Positions 63,911 through 64,000 of a stretch of DNA of 64,000 bases are shown here, piece by piece. The stretch covers positions 1,674,001 to 1,738,000 of the forward strand of contig CAXXSX010000002.1 of assembly GCA_963677165.2 (NCBI GenBank). Reading direction: 5' to 3'. The position numbers and the translations under genes are program-made. Each line of letters opens with the position of its first letter. Position 1 is the first letter of the stretch. This DNA is from JAFGXT01 sp963677165 (GTDB taxonomy: Bacteria; Verrucomicrobiota; Lentisphaeria; Victivallales; SZUA-371). The notes below the pieces were generated by a model that searched no databases, had not been told where the DNA came from, and saw only the letters and a list, made by a program, of their open reading frames with translations.

Positions 63911-64000
63911 CCGGGAAACCGCATTTTAATTCTTAATTCTGCATTCTTAATTCTTAATTTTCCCAAATGTGTATCGATGTACAGGTCCCGACCCGAGGTC

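Noticed and set aside
63921..63960. Repeated TTAATTCTTAATT segments as a specific site
   Set aside because: They are simple AT-rich repeats; nothing distinguishes them as an origin or attachment site.

Overview
The window most likely comes from a bacterium of the Lentisphaerota (PVC superphylum). The 16S rRNA start carries the GGATTAGGCATGCAAGTCGAACG-type signature of that group. The window also holds a pseudopilin with an H-X9-DG tail, a Cys-type sulfatase beside an AraC regulator, and a divergent glycyl-radical enzyme, all common in gut Lentisphaerota. This placement is from memory of such sequences, not from a search. Most genes have a clear Shine-Dalgarno site; a few start with GTG or TTG.

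Layout. 1-2286: truncated sulfatase divergent from an AraC regulator, with a tandem 21-bp direct repeat between them. 2287-8828: rRNA locus, with five tandem promoters at about 105-bp spacing, a leader hairpin, 16S, tRNA-Ala(TGC), tRNA-Ile(GAT), 23S, 5S and a strong terminator. 9090-17165: methyltransferase, YggL-like ribosome-binding protein, alpha/beta hydrolase, a 1009-residue exported CsgG-like protein, TcdA and TatD. 17351-20935: glutamate symporter GltS, a glycosyltransferase and a split chromate transporter. 21133-27250: a MarR-controlled RND efflux operon with flavodoxin and methyltransferase; the MarR-type operator occurs three times, and a 47-residue membrane ORF looks like a truncated copy of the adaptor's N-terminus. 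27291-35384: lipoprotein, SnoaL-like protein, a MITE-like insertion, ilvC, mntP, a poly-Asp orphan protein, argS, manA and an aldose epimerase.

35646-40630 holds the most coherent regulatory system. A sigma-54 activator with a PAS domain and a four-Cys cluster faces a palindromic upstream site, a textbook GG-N10-GC sigma-54 promoter, thioredoxin, and an 817-residue fusion of CoA-disulfide-reductase, rhodanese, TusA and DsrE2 modules. 40872-45356: pseudopilin followed by an O-antigen-ligase/TPR protein and a GT-C-like membrane protein, possibly a surface-protein glycosylation unit. 45431-50817: ispF, rhaB, a divergent glycyl-radical enzyme and its divergent AraC regulator. 51005-53509: a processive diacylglycerol glycosyltransferase-like enzyme and a lipoprotein esterase. 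53632-56553: zinc ABC transporter led by a ribbon-helix-helix/Cys-His protein that is a candidate zinc sensor. 56739-63680: thiI, an FHA protein, a 2-oxoacid:ferredoxin oxidoreductase with fused beta-gamma subunits, hisF and malic enzyme.

Intergenic DNA carries several families of dispersed foldback repeats (17185, 35646; 28441, 47484; 21002, 63694). Metabolically the genes fit an anaerobe that uses sulfated or deoxy sugars, glycyl-radical chemistry and ferredoxin-linked 2-oxoacid metabolism.
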